A DNA stretch of 64,000 bases from Tropicimonas sp. IMCC34043 (GCF_003390845.1 NZ_QMEK01000001.1:434001-498000), one strand, 5' to 3'; shown: positions 37,315 through 47,853, numbered from the stretch's first letter. Made by a program: numbers and translations. Notes: generated by a model not told the origin, from the sequence alone.

Positions 37315-38361
37315 TCAGGCGATCCGGATCCGCGGGTTCAGCAGTACATAGCCCACGTCCGAAATCAGCTGCGTCAGTAGCACCACCACCACTGCCACGA
37401 CCGAACAGCCAAGCAGCAGCGAGACGTCGTTGTTCGAAGCCGCCTGCACCAGCGTCCAGCCGAAGCCCTTGTAGTTGAACAGCGTCTCGACGATCACGAC
37501 GCCATTCAGCAGCCAGGGGATCTGCAGCATGATCACCGTGAACGGCGCGATCAGCGCATTGCGCAGCGCGTGTTTCCAGACGATGGCGCCAAAGCTCAGC
37601 CCCTTCAGGCGCGCGGTGCGGATATATTGCGCCGTCATCACCTCGGCCATCGCCGCCCGCGTCATCCGCGCGACATAGCCCATGCCGAACAGCGCGATGG
37701 TTGCCACCGGCAGGGTGAAGTTGGCAAATGTCGCATCCTCCATGGCACCCGTCGCGGTGCCGTTGAACCATTTCAGCCCGACGGCCGACGAGGCGAAGAC
37801 GGCGATCAGGATCACGCCCGAGACATATTCGGGGGTCGCCGTGGTCGCGATCGAAAACGTCGACAGCGTGCGGTCGAGCCGCGATCCCTCGCGCATGCCG
37901 GCCAGAACGCCGATCAGCAGGGCTGAAGGCACCATCACCAGCAGCACCCAGAACATCAGCTTGCCGGTCAGCCACAGCCGCTTGCCGATGATTTCGCTCA
38001 CCGGTTCGCGAAACACGCTCGACTGGCCCCAGTCGCCCTGCAGCACGCCACAGCGGCGCGGGGCGTCTTCGGGGGCGATCCCGTCGCCAATGCAGCGCCC
38101 GGCCGCATTGCCGTAGCTGTCTTCATAGGTCCAGGCCGGGATCAGACCCAGCCATTCGGCATATTTCACCGGCAGCGGCCGCGCATAGCCGCGGGTTTCC
38201 AGCCAGCTTGCCGTCTGTGCATCGGTCATCCGCACGGTGCCCTGGGTCTTGGCAAGTTTCTCGAGGTTCGGCGGCAGGTTTGTCAGCCAGAATACGATGA
38301 AGGTCAGGCAGAGCGCGGTCAGCAGCATCAGGCCGACCCGGCGGATAAGGAATGGCACCAT
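37315..38361 (-). CDS. Peptide ABC transporter permease (DppB/OppB type)
   Basis: 348-residue permease. First helix at VPFLIRRVGLMLLTALCLTF; an extended periplasmic loop follows (residues ~30-125, with a Cys pair around RCIGDG and PRRCGVLQGDWG), then the BPD_transp_1 core with the loop YIRTARLKGLSFGAIVWKHA. Pairs with the DppC-like permease encoded directly downstream and the binding protein encoded upstream (82-base gap). ATG at 38361; ribosome site weak. Confidence 0.93.
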   Translation of the reverse strand: MVPFLIRRVGLMLLTALCLTFIVFWLTNLPPNLEKLAKTQGTVRMTDAQTASWLETRGYARPLPVKYAEWLGLIPAWTYEDSYGNAAGRCIGDGIAPEDAPRRCGVLQGDWGQSSVFREPVSEIIGKRLWLTGKLMFWVLLVMVPSALLIGVLAGMREGSRLDRTLSTFSIATTATPEYVSGVILIAVFASSAVGLKWFNGTATGAMEDATFANFTLPVATIALFGMGYVARMTRAAMAEVMTAQYIRTARLKGLSFGAIVWKHALRNALIAPFTVIMLQIPWLLNGVVIVETLFNYKGFGWTLVQAASNNDVSLLLGCSVVAVVVVLLTQLISDVGYVLLNPRIRIA

Positions 38362-38443
38362 TCAGAACTGACCCCTGTCTCGCATCGTCGCTGGACCGGC
38401 GGGGGCCGGGGGCGCAGCTGTGCGCCTCCGGCCTGGTGCGGGC

Positions 38444-40111
38444 TCAGGCGGCGAAGCCGATCTTGTGGAAGTGGATCTCGTGCGCCGGATGTTTCTCGGC
38501 GCCGACCAGGGTGCCGTTATGGTGGTTGAACAGCTTGCGCCAGAACGGCTGGATGATGACCCCGTCGTCGCGCAGCTTCTGTTCGATTTCTGCCATGACC
38601 TCGCGGCGTTTGTCGGCATCGGCAATCGCCATTGCCTCATTCAGCAGCGCGTCGAATTCGGGGTTGGCATAGCCGGTCTCGTTCCAGGTCTCGCCCGAGC
38701 GATAGGCCAGCGCCAGCACCTGCACGTCAAGCGGGCGCTGATTCCAGTCGGTGGCCGAGAACGGGTATTTCAGCCAGTCGTTCCAGAACGTCGCGCCGGG
38801 CAGGATGGTGCGCTTGATGCTGATCCCGGCATCGCGCAACTGGGCGGCGATCACGTCGCCGGTGTTCTTGATCCAGTCGTCGTCGATGGTGATCAGCTCG
38901 TGTTCGAAATCCGCGGCCTCCGAGGCGTCCATCAGCGCCTTGGCCTCGGCGGGATCGAAGGGGGCCGGGCCGATGTCGGCATAGGCGGGATGCAGCGGGC
39001 AGACATGGTGGTTTGCCGCGACCAGACCGCGGTCGGAATAGCCGAGTTCGAGGCAGACGTTGTTGTCGACCGCCAGCGCCAGCGCGCGGCGGACGTTCGG
39101 GTCCGAATAGGGCACGAACCCGTCGACTTCGGCCACCTGGTTGGTGCGGAACACCGCCGTCGCCGCGGTCAGCGCCTCGGTCCGCGTCCAGCCGATGGCA
39201 TCGAGGATCTCGAGGTAGTCGCCGAGGCTTTCATAGAGCAGGTCGACCTCGTCCGATTCGGCAGCCGCCACCCAAGCGGCAGGGTCGGTGCCATAGTCGA
39301 TCATCTCGACCCGGTCGACATAGGGGCCGCCATAGACCTCGGTGCCCCACCATGTGTGCTCGGTGTCGCGTTCGATCACGCATTTCACCCCGACCTCTAT
39401 CGAAACGGGTTTGAACGGGCCGGTGCCGATGCCGTGGTCGAACACGTCGCCGCCCTGATAGCTCGCGTCGGTGATCGCGGCGGGATAGTCCGACATGTTG
39501 GCGATCACCGTGATGTCGGGCGCCGACAGGTGCAGCTTGACGGTCAGGTCGTCGACGATCTCGATGGCGCCGTCGCGGGGCTGGCCGGTTTCGGCGTCGA
39601 TCAGCCCGGTCATGCGGCCCGCCATGGAATTGTCTTCCATCGAGGTGTCGCACCAGCCTGCGATGTTGCGCGCCACGTCCTCGGCAGTGAAGGCGGTGCC
39701 GTTGTTCCACGTCACCCCGGGCCGGACGTGCAGCGTGTATTCGGTGGCGTCGTCGTTGACCTCCCAGCTTTCCAGCAGCATCGGGCGGAAACTGCCGTCG
39801 GGCTGGTATTCGACGAGGTATTCAAGGAAACCGCGGCTCTGGTTGGCGACCTCGGACCAGTCGTAGGCGCGCGGTTCCTTCATCGCCTTGACATAGGTTT
39901 CAAGCCGCAGCGTGCCGCCCTGCTGGATCGCGGGCTGTGCCTGCGCGGGCTGCGGGGCGCCGATCAACGCATAGGCTCCGGCGGCGGTCAGCCCCAGCGC
40001 GGTGGAACGGGTCAGGAACTCGCGGCGGCTCAGACGACCGGTCCGGTATTCCTCGGCGTACATCTCGGCGGCCGGATGGACCGGTTGGCCGAAGATCGTT
40101 GGATGGGTCAT
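38444..40111 (-). CDS. Peptide/solute ABC transporter substrate-binding protein, Tat-exported
   Basis: 555-residue SBP_bac_5 family protein. The leader has a twin-arginine motif ([10 protein letters not shown], residues ~25-34) followed by a hydrophobic stretch ending [12 protein letters not shown], so export by the Tat system is likely, which is seen in part of this family. The mature part has [24 protein letters not shown] sequence and [17 protein letters not shown] at 40111 has GGGAG upstream. First gene of the four-gene importer. Ligand (di/oligopeptide, opine or other) is not decided by sequence. Confidence 0.92.
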   Translation of the reverse strand: MTHPTIFGQPVHPAAEMYAEEYRTGRLSRREFLTRSTALGLTAAGAYALIGAPQPAQAQPAIQQGGTLRLETYVKAMKEPRAYDWSEVANQSRGFLEYLVEYQPDGSFRPMLLESWEVNDDATEYTLHVRPGVTWNNGTAFTAEDVARNIAGWCDTSMEDNSMAGRMTGLIDAETGQPRDGAIEIVDDLTVKLHLSAPDITVIANMSDYPAAITDASYQGGDVFDHGIGTGPFKPVSIEVGVKCVIERDTEHTWWGTEVYGGPYVDRVEMIDYGTDPAAWVAAAESDEVDLLYESLGDYLEILDAIGWTRTEALTAATAVFRTNQVAEVDGFVPYSDPNVRRALALAVDNNVCLELGYSDRGLVAANHHVCPLHPAYADIGPAPFDPAEAKALMDASEAADFEHELITIDDDWIKNTGDVIAAQLRDAGISIKRTILPGATFWNDWLKYPFSATDWNQRPLDVQVLALAYRSGETWNETGYANPEFDALLNEAMAIADADKRREVMAEIEQKLRDDGVIIQPFWRKLFNHHNGTLVGAEKHPAHEIHFHKIGFAA

Positions 40112-40402
40112 TCTCGTCTCCCTGTGACAGGTATCGTGTCGAACTGATCCGGGTGGCACGGCGCAACGCAGGGCGCCCCGGCGATGCTCTGGGGCAGTAC
40201 AACTGCCCTTTGTGAAAGTGTCCCGGCCCGGTGTCGCATCCCGTCGTTGTGTTCGCGGCGCGGCGGGTCCGCGCCATTGCAAGGCGGCCCGAAAGCAACG
40301 TCCTTCCCAAGCAAAGGCGACAACGCCGCGGGACGCAACCCAAAAGCCCGTGGCCGATACCTTTCGCCGTTCCCCGTGGCGGTGCCGGGGCGCTGCCACG
40401 GC

Positions 40403-41284
40403 TCAATCTGCGGGTGCGATCCGCTGCCAGCCGGCCATCCGGGCGCGGAACCATGTGCGCTGGCGCTTGGCATATTGCCGGGATGCGGTCTTGGCCGCGG
40501 CCGCGGCAGCCTCAAGGCTTGTCTCGCCCTTCAGGTGGGCGATCAGTTCGGGCGCCCCGATCGCCTTGGCCGATGGCGCGCCGGGCGACCAGCCGGGCAG
40601 GTTGGCCCGCGCCTCGTCCAGCGCGCCAGCCGTGATCATCGCGTCGAATCGCCGGTCAATCCGCGGCGAAAGCCAGTCCTTCGGCGCCTCCATCACCAGG
40701 CACAGCGCCGCCGCCTCGGGCAGCAGCGGCGCGGGCGTGTCGGCCTGCCAGTCGGCCAGCCCGCGGCCGGTCGCGCGCTGCACCTCCCAGGCGCGCTGCA
40801 CCCTGGCGCGGTTGGCGGTGTCGATCCGGGTCCGCGTCGGCTGGTCGAGTCCGGTCAGAAGGTCGTGCAACGTCATCGCATCGGCTTCGGCCCGCACATT
40901 GGCCGGAACCGGCGGGATCTCGACCAGACCCGATGTCAGCGCGGTGAAGTAGAGCCCGGTGCCGCCGACGATGATCGGGCGGTCTGGCCCGTTCAACAGC
41001 GGGGTCAGGTCGCGCAGCCAGTGGCCCACGGAATAGACCTGATCGCGCGCGACATGGCCGTAAAGCCTGTGGGCGGCGCGGGCCTCGTCCTCGGGCGAGG
41101 GGCGGGCAGTCAGGATCCGCCAGTTCTCGAACACCTGCAGCGCGTCGGCATTGACGATGACACCGCCCATCGCTTCGGCGATCCTCAGCGCCAGCCCGGA
41201 CTTTCCGCTTGCCGTCGGGCCGGCAATCAGGATCGGCCGCTCGCGGTCGATCCGGGCATCGGGTATCCCATGAAGCGAAATCAA
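40403..41284 (-). CDS. miaA: tRNA dimethylallyltransferase
   Basis: 293-residue enzyme that adds the dimethylallyl group to A37 of tRNAs reading codons that start with U. P-loop [50 protein letters not shown] and the C-terminal [15 protein letters not shown] all fit. The start is uncertain: TTG at 41284 with GGGGGG just upstream gives the usual length, whereas a GTG at 41374 would overlap the divergent pyrH start. No ATG is available before the P-loop. Confidence 0.9.
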   Translation of the reverse strand: MISLHGIPDARIDRERPILIAGPTASGKSGLALRIAEAMGGVIVNADALQVFENWRILTARPSPEDEARAAHRLYGHVARDQVYSVGHWLRDLTPLLNGPDRPIIVGGTGLYFTALTSGLVEIPPVPANVRAEADAMTLHDLLTGLDQPTRTRIDTANRARVQRAWEVQRATGRGLADWQADTPAPLLPEAAALCLVMEAPKDWLSPRIDRRFDAMITAGALDEARANLPGWSPGAPSAKAIGAPELIAHLKGETSLEAAAAAAKTASRQYAKRQRTWFRARMAGWQRIAPAD

Positions 41285-41363
41285 CGGACCCCCCGACCTT
41301 GATGGTTGAAGCGCGAGCGGATTTCGGACAGGAAAGCGCTCAGGCAGCTCAGGAGATACCGAT

Positions 41364-42101
41364 ATGTTGGACACGAACGAGGATCAACCGAAGCCGACCT
41401 ATCGAAGGGTTCTTCTGAAGATTTCCGGCGAGGCGCTGATGGGCGACCAAGGCTATGGCCTGCATCCGCCCACAGTCCAGCGCATCGCCAACGAGATCAA
41501 GTCGGTTCAGGACATGGGTGTCGAGATCTGCATGGTGATCGGTGGTGGCAACATCTTTCGCGGTCTCGCAGGATCGGCGCAGGGGATGGAGCGGACCACG
41601 GCCGACTACATGGGGATGCTCGCCACGGTGATGAACGCGCTGGCCATGCAATCGTCGCTGGAAGAGATCGGCGTTTTCACCCGGGTGATCAGCGCGATCC
41701 GCATGGACGAGGTGGCCGAGCCCTACATTCGTCGCCGCGCCGTCCGGCATCTGGAAAAAGGCCGGGTCTGCATCTTTGCCGCCGGCACCGGCAACCCCTA
41801 TTTCACCACCGATACCGCCGCGACCCTGCGCGCCAACGAAATGGCCTGCGAGGCGATCTTCAAGGGCACCAAGGTCGATGGTGTCTATGACAAGGACCCG
41901 ATGAAGTTTGCCGACGCGGTCCGCTATGACAAGGTCACCTATGACGAGTGTCTGCAAAAGCGGCTGAAGGTCATGGATGCCTCGGCGATTGCACTGGCGC
42001 GCGACAACAACCTGCCGATCATCGTGTTCTCGCTGGACGAGCCGGGCGGGTTCCGCGGCATTCTTGCCGGCCAGGGAACCTATACCCGCGTTCAGGGCTG
42101 A
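41364..42101 (+). CDS. pyrH: Uridylate kinase
   Basis: 245-residue hexameric UMP kinase of the amino-acid kinase fold. [12 protein letters not shown] near the N-terminus, [34 protein letters not shown] and [11 protein letters not shown] are family blocks. ATG at 41364 with AGGAG 7 bases upstream. Head of the pyrH-frr-uppS-cdsA-dxr-rseP gene order, typical of many bacteria. Confidence 0.97.
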   Translation: MLDTNEDQPKPTYRRVLLKISGEALMGDQGYGLHPPTVQRIANEIKSVQDMGVEICMVIGGGNIFRGLAGSAQGMERTTADYMGMLATVMNALAMQSSLEEIGVFTRVISAIRMDEVAEPYIRRRAVRHLEKGRVCIFAAGTGNPYFTTDTAATLRANEMACEAIFKGTKVDGVYDKDPMKFADAVRYDKVTYDECLQKRLKVMDASAIALARDNNLPIIVFSLDEPGGFRGILAGQGTYTRVQG

Positions 42102-42231
42102 AATAACGGTCCTGTGGCCGGTCCCGGCGCCTGCGGCGCTGGCCGGCGTGGGGCCATGCGACCTATACATCTTCGTGTCCGGATTGTAGAAACGGCCCGA
42201 ATGAAAAAGATGCTTGGAAAGGAACAGGCAC

Positions 42232-42798
42232 ATGGCAGCGGATTATGAAGATCCCGACATCCAGGATCTGACGCGGCGCATGGAAGGGGCCATGAACTCG
42301 CTCAAGAGCGAATTTCTCTCGCTCCGCACCGGACGCGCATCGGCCTCGATGCTGGAGCCGGTCCAGGTCGATGCCTATGGGCAGATGACGCCAGTCAACC
42401 AGGTCGGCACGGTCAACGTGCCCGAGCCGCGGATGATCACCCTGAACGTCTGGGACAAGGCGCTGGTGAACAAGGTCGAGAAGGCGCTGCGCGAAAGCGG
42501 GCTGGGGATCAACCCGGTGGTCGATGGCACGATCATCCGCCTGCCGATCCCCGAACTGAACGAGGAGCGCCGGCGGGAGCTGACCAAGGTCGCGGCCCAT
42601 TACGCCGAAAATGCCCGGATCGCCATTCGCAACGTGCGCCAGGACGGCATGCATCAACTGAAGAAGGCCAAGGGCGGCGGCATGCCCGAGGACGATCAGA
42701 AGATCTGGCAAGACGAGATTCAGGCGCTGACCGACAAGCACATCGCTGCCGTCGACGCGGCCTTGGAAAGCAAGCAGGAAGAGATCATGCAGGTCTGA
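42232..42798 (+). CDS. frr: Ribosome recycling factor
   Basis: 188-residue factor that with EF-G splits post-termination ribosomes. Starts [20 protein letters not shown]; then [40 protein letters not shown] and the C-terminal helix ending in the family's lysine/glutamate-rich tail. The ATG at 42232 has AGGA 8 bases upstream. 130 bases downstream of pyrH and 36 bases before uppS. Confidence 0.97.
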   Translation: MAADYEDPDIQDLTRRMEGAMNSLKSEFLSLRTGRASASMLEPVQVDAYGQMTPVNQVGTVNVPEPRMITLNVWDKALVNKVEKALRESGLGINPVVDGTIIRLPIPELNEERRRELTKVAAHYAENARIAIRNVRQDGMHQLKKAKGGGMPEDDQKIWQDEIQALTDKHIAAVDAALESKQEEIMQV

Positions 42799-42834
42799 CC
42801 TGCGCCCGCTGCCGAACCACGAAAGGGGCCGTGC

Positions 42835-43557
42835 ATGCCCGCCGCCAAGACCGGTCAAAGGGCCGAACATGTTGCCATCATCATGGATGGCAACGGCCGC
42901 TGGGCACAGGCGCGGGGCCGTCCGCGCCTGTTTGGCCATCATGCCGGCGCGCGTCGGGTCAGCGAAATCGTCGAGGCCTGTCCCGAGCTCGGGGTGCGGT
43001 ATCTGACGATCTTCGCCTTCTCGACCGAGAACTGGCGGCGGACCCAGTCCGAAGTGACTGGCCTGATGACGCTGTTCCGCCGTTATATCCTGAAGGAGGC
43101 GCAGCGCCTGCTGGACCGCGGTGTGAGGGTGCGCTTCATCGGCGACCGCGACCGGCTGGATCCCAAGCTGGTGCGCCTGATGGACGATCTCGAGGTGCTG
43201 ACCCGCGGCAATGACCACGTCCACCTGACAATTGCGCTCAACTATGGCGGGCGCGACGAGGTGACCCGCGCCACACGCAGGCTTGCCCGCGAGGTCGCCG
43301 AGGGCAAGCTGAACCCCGAGGATGTCAGCGCCGAGACGCTGTCGCGGTTTCTCGACACCCACACGCTGCCCGACCCCGATCTGGTAATCCGCACTTCGGG
43401 CGAGGCGCGGATCTCGAATTTCCTGCTCTGGCAGTCGGCCTATTCCGAATATGAATTCATCGACACACTCTGGCCCGATTTCACCGCCGCCCACTTCGCC
43501 AGGATCCTCGACAGCTTCGGCAAGCGCGAACGGCGCTATGGAGCTGTCGGTGGCTGA
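42835..43557 (+). CDS. uppS: Undecaprenyl diphosphate synthase (cis-prenyltransferase)
   Basis: 240-residue enzyme that makes the C55 lipid carrier of wall synthesis. Signature HVAIIMDGNGRWAQARG with the catalytic Asp, then YLTIFAFSTENWRR, and the C-terminal DLVIRTSGEARISNFLLWQ and YSEYEFIDTLWPDF. ATG at 42835 with AAAGGGG upstream. Its end overlaps the start of cdsA by up to 20 bases, pointing to coupled translation. Confidence 0.97.
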   Translation: MPAAKTGQRAEHVAIIMDGNGRWAQARGRPRLFGHHAGARRVSEIVEACPELGVRYLTIFAFSTENWRRTQSEVTGLMTLFRRYILKEAQRLLDRGVRVRFIGDRDRLDPKLVRLMDDLEVLTRGNDHVHLTIALNYGGRDEVTRATRRLAREVAEGKLNPEDVSAETLSRFLDTHTLPDPDLVIRTSGEARISNFLLWQSAYSEYEFIDTLWPDFTAAHFARILDSFGKRERRYGAVGG

Positions 43558-44374
43558 GCCCTTGTCCTCCCCCCCGCAAGGCAACGCGGCTGCCGGTCGC
43601 TGGACCGACCTGCGTCAGCGGCTGTGGTCGGGCCTGTCGATGGTCCTGGTCGGCGTGATCGCGATTCGGCTCGGCGGCATCTGGTTTCAGATGCTCGTCG
43701 TCTTCGTCACCGGGGTGCTGATCTGGGAACTGGCGCGGATGATCCGCCCGGGGTGGGACGTGGGCGCGATGCTGCTGGCGGCGCTGACCGCCTCGGTCCT
43801 GTCGGGGTTGCTGGCGCAGGGGATCGACTGGCATGTCTTTCTGCTGTTCGTGCCGGCGGTTCTGGGCACGCCCTTCATGCGGCGCGAGCGGCTGACCTTT
43901 TTCCTCTATGCGCTTGGCATCACCGTGGCGGGCTGGGGGCTGGTCGTGACCCGCGAGCTCTATGGCGGCACCTGGCTGTTCTGGATGGTCCTTGTCGTCG
44001 TCGTCACCGATGTGCTGGGCTATTTCGCCGGGCGGATGATCGGCGGGCCAAAGTTCTGGCCGGCGATCAGCCCCAAGAAGACCTGGTCGGGCACGGTTGC
44101 GGGCTGGCTTGGCGCCGGTCTGGTGGGGGCGCTGTTTCTGACCTTCACCGATGCCGGGCGCGACCTCGTCTGGATCTCGATGCTGCTGTCGATGGCCAGT
44201 CAGGCCGGCGACATCATCGAAAGCACGCTGAAGCGGCGGGTGGGGGTCAAGGACAGCTCGGCCCTGATCCCGGGTCACGGAGGCCTGTTCGACCGGTTCG
44301 ACGGGCTTCTTGGCGCGGTGCTGTTCATGCTGCTGTTGGCCTTGGTCGTCGATGTGCCGGAGGTGAGCATATGA
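43538..44374 (+). CDS. cdsA: Phosphatidate cytidylyltransferase
   Basis: 278-residue membrane enzyme that makes CDP-diacylglycerol for phospholipid synthesis. About seven to eight hydrophobic helices; the C-terminal family signature reads VKDSSALIPGHGGLFDRFDG. The ATG at 43538 is used; a GTG at 43550 with GGAG 7 bases upstream is an equally good start. The 3' end overlaps dxr by four bases (ATGA). Confidence 0.95.
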   Translation: MELSVAEPLSSPPQGNAAAGRWTDLRQRLWSGLSMVLVGVIAIRLGGIWFQMLVVFVTGVLIWELARMIRPGWDVGAMLLAALTASVLSGLLAQGIDWHVFLLFVPAVLGTPFMRRERLTFFLYALGITVAGWGLVVTRELYGGTWLFWMVLVVVVTDVLGYFAGRMIGGPKFWPAISPKKTWSGTVAGWLGAGLVGALFLTFTDAGRDLVWISMLLSMASQAGDIIESTLKRRVGVKDSSALIPGHGGLFDRFDGLLGAVLFMLLLALVVDVPEVSI

Positions 44375-45549
44375 AGCGGATTTCCATTTTCGGATCGACG
44401 GGGTCGATTGGCGAAAGCACGGTCGATCTGATCGCCCGCGCGCCAGAGGACTATGACGTCGTGGTGCTGACCGGCGGACGCAACGTGGTGCGTTTGGCCG
44501 AGCAGGCAATCGCACTGCGGGCAGACCTGGCGGTGACCTGTTATCCAGATAAGAAACAGGAACTTGAAAGCCGTCTTTCAGGTTCTGGTATAGCTGTCGC
44601 GGCCGGGCCGGAGGCGATTGTCGAGGCAGCAGCCCGGCCGGCCGACTGGCTGATGTCGGCAATCGTCGGGGCGGCCGGCCTGCCACCTGGGTTGGCCGCG
44701 CTGGAACAGGGCACGACGCTTGCGCTCGCCAACAAGGAATCCCTCGTCTGCGCCGGAGAGTTGTTGATGCGCACGGCCAGGGCGCATTCCGCGACGATCC
44801 TGCCGGTCGACAGCGAGCACAGCGCCGTCGCGCAAGCCCTTGTAGGGGAAGATATTTCCTCGGTCGAGCGGGTGATCATCACGGCGTCGGGCGGAGCCTT
44901 TCGCGACTGGCCGCTGGAGCGTCTGGTCGAGGCGACGCCCGAGCAGGCAAGCACCCATCCGAACTGGGCCATGGGGCAGCGGATCACGGTCGATTCGGCC
45001 TCCATGTTCAACAAGGCGCTGGAACTTATTGAAACCCGAGAATATTTCGGATTCAGCCCCGAGCAGATCGAGGTTGTGGTGCATCCGCAGTCGCTGATCC
45101 ATGCGATGGTCGGGTTCCGGGACGGGGCGCTGATGGCGCATATGGGCCCGGCCGACATGCGCCACGCCATCGGCTATGCCCTGCATTACCCCGAACGGCG
45201 CACGCTGCCGGTCGAACGGCTGGATCTGGTCGCAATCGGCAAGCTGGAGTTTCGCGCGCCCTGCGAGGAACGTTGGCCGGCGTTGCGGCTGTCGCGCGAA
45301 GTGATGGCGACCCGCGGCCTTGCCGGGGCGGTTTTCAACGCCGCCAAGGAACATGCGCTCGACGCCTTTCTCGACCGCCGCATCAGGTTCACCGACATGG
45401 TGGCCGTGGTGGAAGAGGTTCTGGAGGCGATGGATCGCGATGGAATGCTCGATTGTGAGCAGATGACGCTTGATGCGGTGCTGCAGACCGACCATCTGGC
45501 TCGGATACGCGCGGCCGAAATTGTCGCGCATCTCAAAACGGATGCCTGA
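44371..45549 (+). CDS. dxr: 1-deoxy-D-xylulose-5-phosphate reductoisomerase
   Basis: 392-residue NADPH enzyme of the MEP isoprenoid pathway. NADPH motif SIFGSTGSIGESTVDLI, ALANKESLVCAGELL, the metal-site PVDSEHSA, and SGGAFRDWP and HPNWAMGQRITVDSASMFNK blocks. ATG at 44371 with GGAGG 7 bases upstream, overlapping the cdsA stop. Supplies the pathway from which UppS substrate derives, which explains the shared operon. Confidence 0.97.
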   Translation: MKRISIFGSTGSIGESTVDLIARAPEDYDVVVLTGGRNVVRLAEQAIALRADLAVTCYPDKKQELESRLSGSGIAVAAGPEAIVEAAARPADWLMSAIVGAAGLPPGLAALEQGTTLALANKESLVCAGELLMRTARAHSATILPVDSEHSAVAQALVGEDISSVERVIITASGGAFRDWPLERLVEATPEQASTHPNWAMGQRITVDSASMFNKALELIETREYFGFSPEQIEVVVHPQSLIHAMVGFRDGALMAHMGPADMRHAIGYALHYPERRTLPVERLDLVAIGKLEFRAPCEERWPALRLSREVMATRGLAGAVFNAAKEHALDAFLDRRIRFTDMVAVVEEVLEAMDRDGMLDCEQMTLDAVLQTDHLARIRAAEIVAHLKTDA

Positions 45550-45555
45550 CATTTC

Positions 45556-46893
45556 ATGGACATGACTTCGCTGATCCCCCAGTTCGGGGGCGCCCTCTGG
45601 ACCCTTGCCGCCTTTGTCATTGCGCTGAGTGTCATCGTCTTCGTGCACGAATACGGCCACTACATCGTCGGGCGCTGGTCGGGGATCAAGGCGGAGGTGT
45701 TCTCGATCGGCTTCGGGCCGGTGCTGATGTCGCGCGTCGACCGGCACGGCACCCGATGGCAGGTCGCCGTGCTGCCCTTCGGCGGCTACGTCAAGTTTCT
45801 GGGCGATGCGAGTGCGGTCAGCGACAAGGCGGGCGACGAGATCGAGGGGATGGATGCCGCGACCCTGCGCCAGACCATGCACGGCGCGCCGCTGTGGGCG
45901 CGGGCGGCGACGGTTGCCGCGGGGCCGGTGTTCAACTTCATCCTGTCGATCCTGATCTTTGCCGCCGTGATCATGGCCCAGGGCGTGCCCACGAGTCCGG
46001 TCGAGGTCGGTGTGCTGAAACCGATGCCGAACGTCAGCCAGGGCCTGCAACCGGGCGACCGGATCCTGTCGGTGGGTGGGCACGAGGCCGTGGACTATGC
46101 CGGCTTCTTCGAGGTGGTAAACGCGCTGCCCGTCACGCCCACGACCGAATTCGTGGTCGAGCGTGGTGGCAGCCGGTTGCAGGTCGAGGCACCCTATCCG
46201 TTCCCGCCCATCGTCGATGCGCTTCAGCCCGGTTCCGCGGCGATGGACGCAGGGATCGAGGTCGGCGATGTGGTGACGGCAATCGACGGCACGCCCGTCA
46301 TTGCCTTCCGCCAGGTGCAGGACATCGTCGGCGGATCCGACGGCAGGCCGATGAAGGTGCAGATCTGGCGCGACGGCGAGACGCTCGATTTCGTTCTGGT
46401 GCCGCGTCGCGCCGACCTGCCCACCTCGAACGGCGGGTTCGAGACCCGTTGGCTGATCGGCATGACCGGCGGCATGATGTTCACGGCCGCGACCGCGACG
46501 CCCGGGCCGCTCGAGGCGCTGCGCCTTGGCGGGGATCAGATCGTCTATATCGTGACCTCGTCGCTGTCGGGGCTTTGGCACATGGTCACCGGGGCGATCT
46601 CGACCTGCAACCTCAGCGGGCCGATTGGTATTGCCGAAACCAGCGGTGCGGCGGCAAGCCAGGGCGCCGACAACTTCATCTGGTTCATCGCCGTGCTCAG
46701 CACGGCTGTGGGGATGCTGAACCTGTTTCCGATCCCGGTGCTGGACGGCGGCCATCTGGTGTTTCATGCCTTCGAGGCGCTGACCGGCCGCCCGCCGAGC
46801 GACCGGGCGCTGCGGGTTCTGATGGGGATCGGCCTGTCGCTGATGCTGGGCCTGATGGTGTTTGCGGTCACCAACGATCTGTTCTGCCCCTGA
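45556..46893 (+). CDS. rseP: Site-2 intramembrane metalloprotease (RseP/RasP)
   Basis: 445-residue membrane protease. First helix carries the zinc site VFVHEYGHYIVGRW (HExxH); two PDZ regions follow (QGLQPGDRILSVGGHEAV at ~155 and GIEVGDVVTAIDGTPVIAF at ~235), then the second catalytic motif NLFPIPVLDGGHLVFH and a last helix. Cuts anti-sigma factors and signal-peptide remnants within the inner membrane. ATG at 45556, 6 bases after dxr. The usual next gene bamA is not here. Confidence 0.95.
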   Translation: MDMTSLIPQFGGALWTLAAFVIALSVIVFVHEYGHYIVGRWSGIKAEVFSIGFGPVLMSRVDRHGTRWQVAVLPFGGYVKFLGDASAVSDKAGDEIEGMDAATLRQTMHGAPLWARAATVAAGPVFNFILSILIFAAVIMAQGVPTSPVEVGVLKPMPNVSQGLQPGDRILSVGGHEAVDYAGFFEVVNALPVTPTTEFVVERGGSRLQVEAPYPFPPIVDALQPGSAAMDAGIEVGDVVTAIDGTPVIAFRQVQDIVGGSDGRPMKVQIWRDGETLDFVLVPRRADLPTSNGGFETRWLIGMTGGMMFTAATATPGPLEALRLGGDQIVYIVTSSLSGLWHMVTGAISTCNLSGPIGIAETSGAAASQGADNFIWFIAVLSTAVGMLNLFPIPVLDGGHLVFHAFEALTGRPPSDRALRVLMGIGLSLMLGLMVFAVTNDLFCP

Positions 46894-47049
46894 GGCCGGC
46901 CGCCGCGCGACCGAAAACGCCGCCGGGTGCGCGCGGCAGTCCCCGGATCTCGCTTGGGGCAAGCCAAGGGTGTTGCCGAACGCCGATCTAGGTGAGAAAG
47001 TTCAGTTGGGTCTTTTTGCCGTGGCTGCACGCAGGAAAGGAGACCAAGG

Positions 47050-47853
47050 GTGACCTTGGAGACTGAACCGGGCGCGCAGATCCCGATTGCTGCCTTGCCC
47101 AACATGCGAGATCTGGGCGGATGGCCGACAACGGACGGCCGCCGCGTTCGGCGGGGTCTGCTGTTCCGGTCGACCGATCTGGACCGGCTGGACGTTGCCG
47201 GCCGGGAAGAACTGGAACGCCGTAGCCTGCGCACGGTGATCGACCTGCGGACGGCCGCGGAACGTCAGGCCAAACCCGACCGTCTGCCCACCGGCGCGAC
47301 GCAGATTGTCTGCGACGTGATGGCCGACGCCGCGGATTCCGCCCCGACCCAGTTGCAGAAGATCATAGCAAACCCCGAGGAATCTCTCGACCTGCTGAGC
47401 GACGGCAAGGTCGCCACCCTGTTCGAGCGCGGCTATCGCGATTTCGTTTCCCTGCCGAGCGCAATGGCGGGCTACAGCCGGATGTTCACCACCCTGGCGG
47501 AAGACGGCTATCTGCCGGCGCTGTTTCATTGCACCACCGGCAAGGACCGCACCGGTTGGGCAGCCGCGATCATGCTGACCGTTCTGGGTGTGTCGCGCGA
47601 GGATGTGCTGCGCGACTATCTGTTGACCAACGACCAGTTGCTGCCGGCGTTGCAACCGGTCATGGATCGCTTCGAGGTCGAGGGCGGCGATCCCGCGCTG
47701 CTGCTGCCGGTGCTCGGCGTGCGCGCGGCCTATCTGCAAGCGGCGTTTGACGAGGTGCAGCGGCGGTTCGGCTTCCTGCAAAGCTACCTCGTCGACGGAC
47801 TTGGACTGGACACGGCGCTACAGCAGCAGTTGCGGGCCGCCTTTACCGAATAG
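47050..47853 (+). CDS. Tyrosine-protein phosphatase family protein
   Basis: 267-residue member of the Y_phosphatase3 family. Starts with the family block NMRDLGGWPTTDGRRVRRGLLFRSTDL, then TVIDLRTAAER; the active site is HCTTGKDRTGW (Cys-x5-Arg with the Lys-Asp typical of this group). Family members dephosphorylate phosphotyrosine or phosphoinositides. GTG start at 47050 with AAGGAG 8 bases upstream. No signal peptide, so probably cytoplasmic. It stands where bamA is often found after rseP. Confidence 0.9.
   Translation: MTLETEPGAQIPIAALPNMRDLGGWPTTDGRRVRRGLLFRSTDLDRLDVAGREELERRSLRTVIDLRTAAERQAKPDRLPTGATQIVCDVMADAADSAPTQLQKIIANPEESLDLLSDGKVATLFERGYRDFVSLPSAMAGYSRMFTTLAEDGYLPALFHCTTGKDRTGWAAAIMLTVLGVSREDVLRDYLLTNDQLLPALQPVMDRFEVEGGDPALLLPVLGVRAAYLQAAFDEVQRRFGFLQSYLVDGLGLDTALQQQLRAAFTE

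Noticed and set aside
44578..46962. 794-codon open frame on the minus strand
   Set aside because: Antisense to dxr and rseP; Arg/His/Gln-rich with no family.
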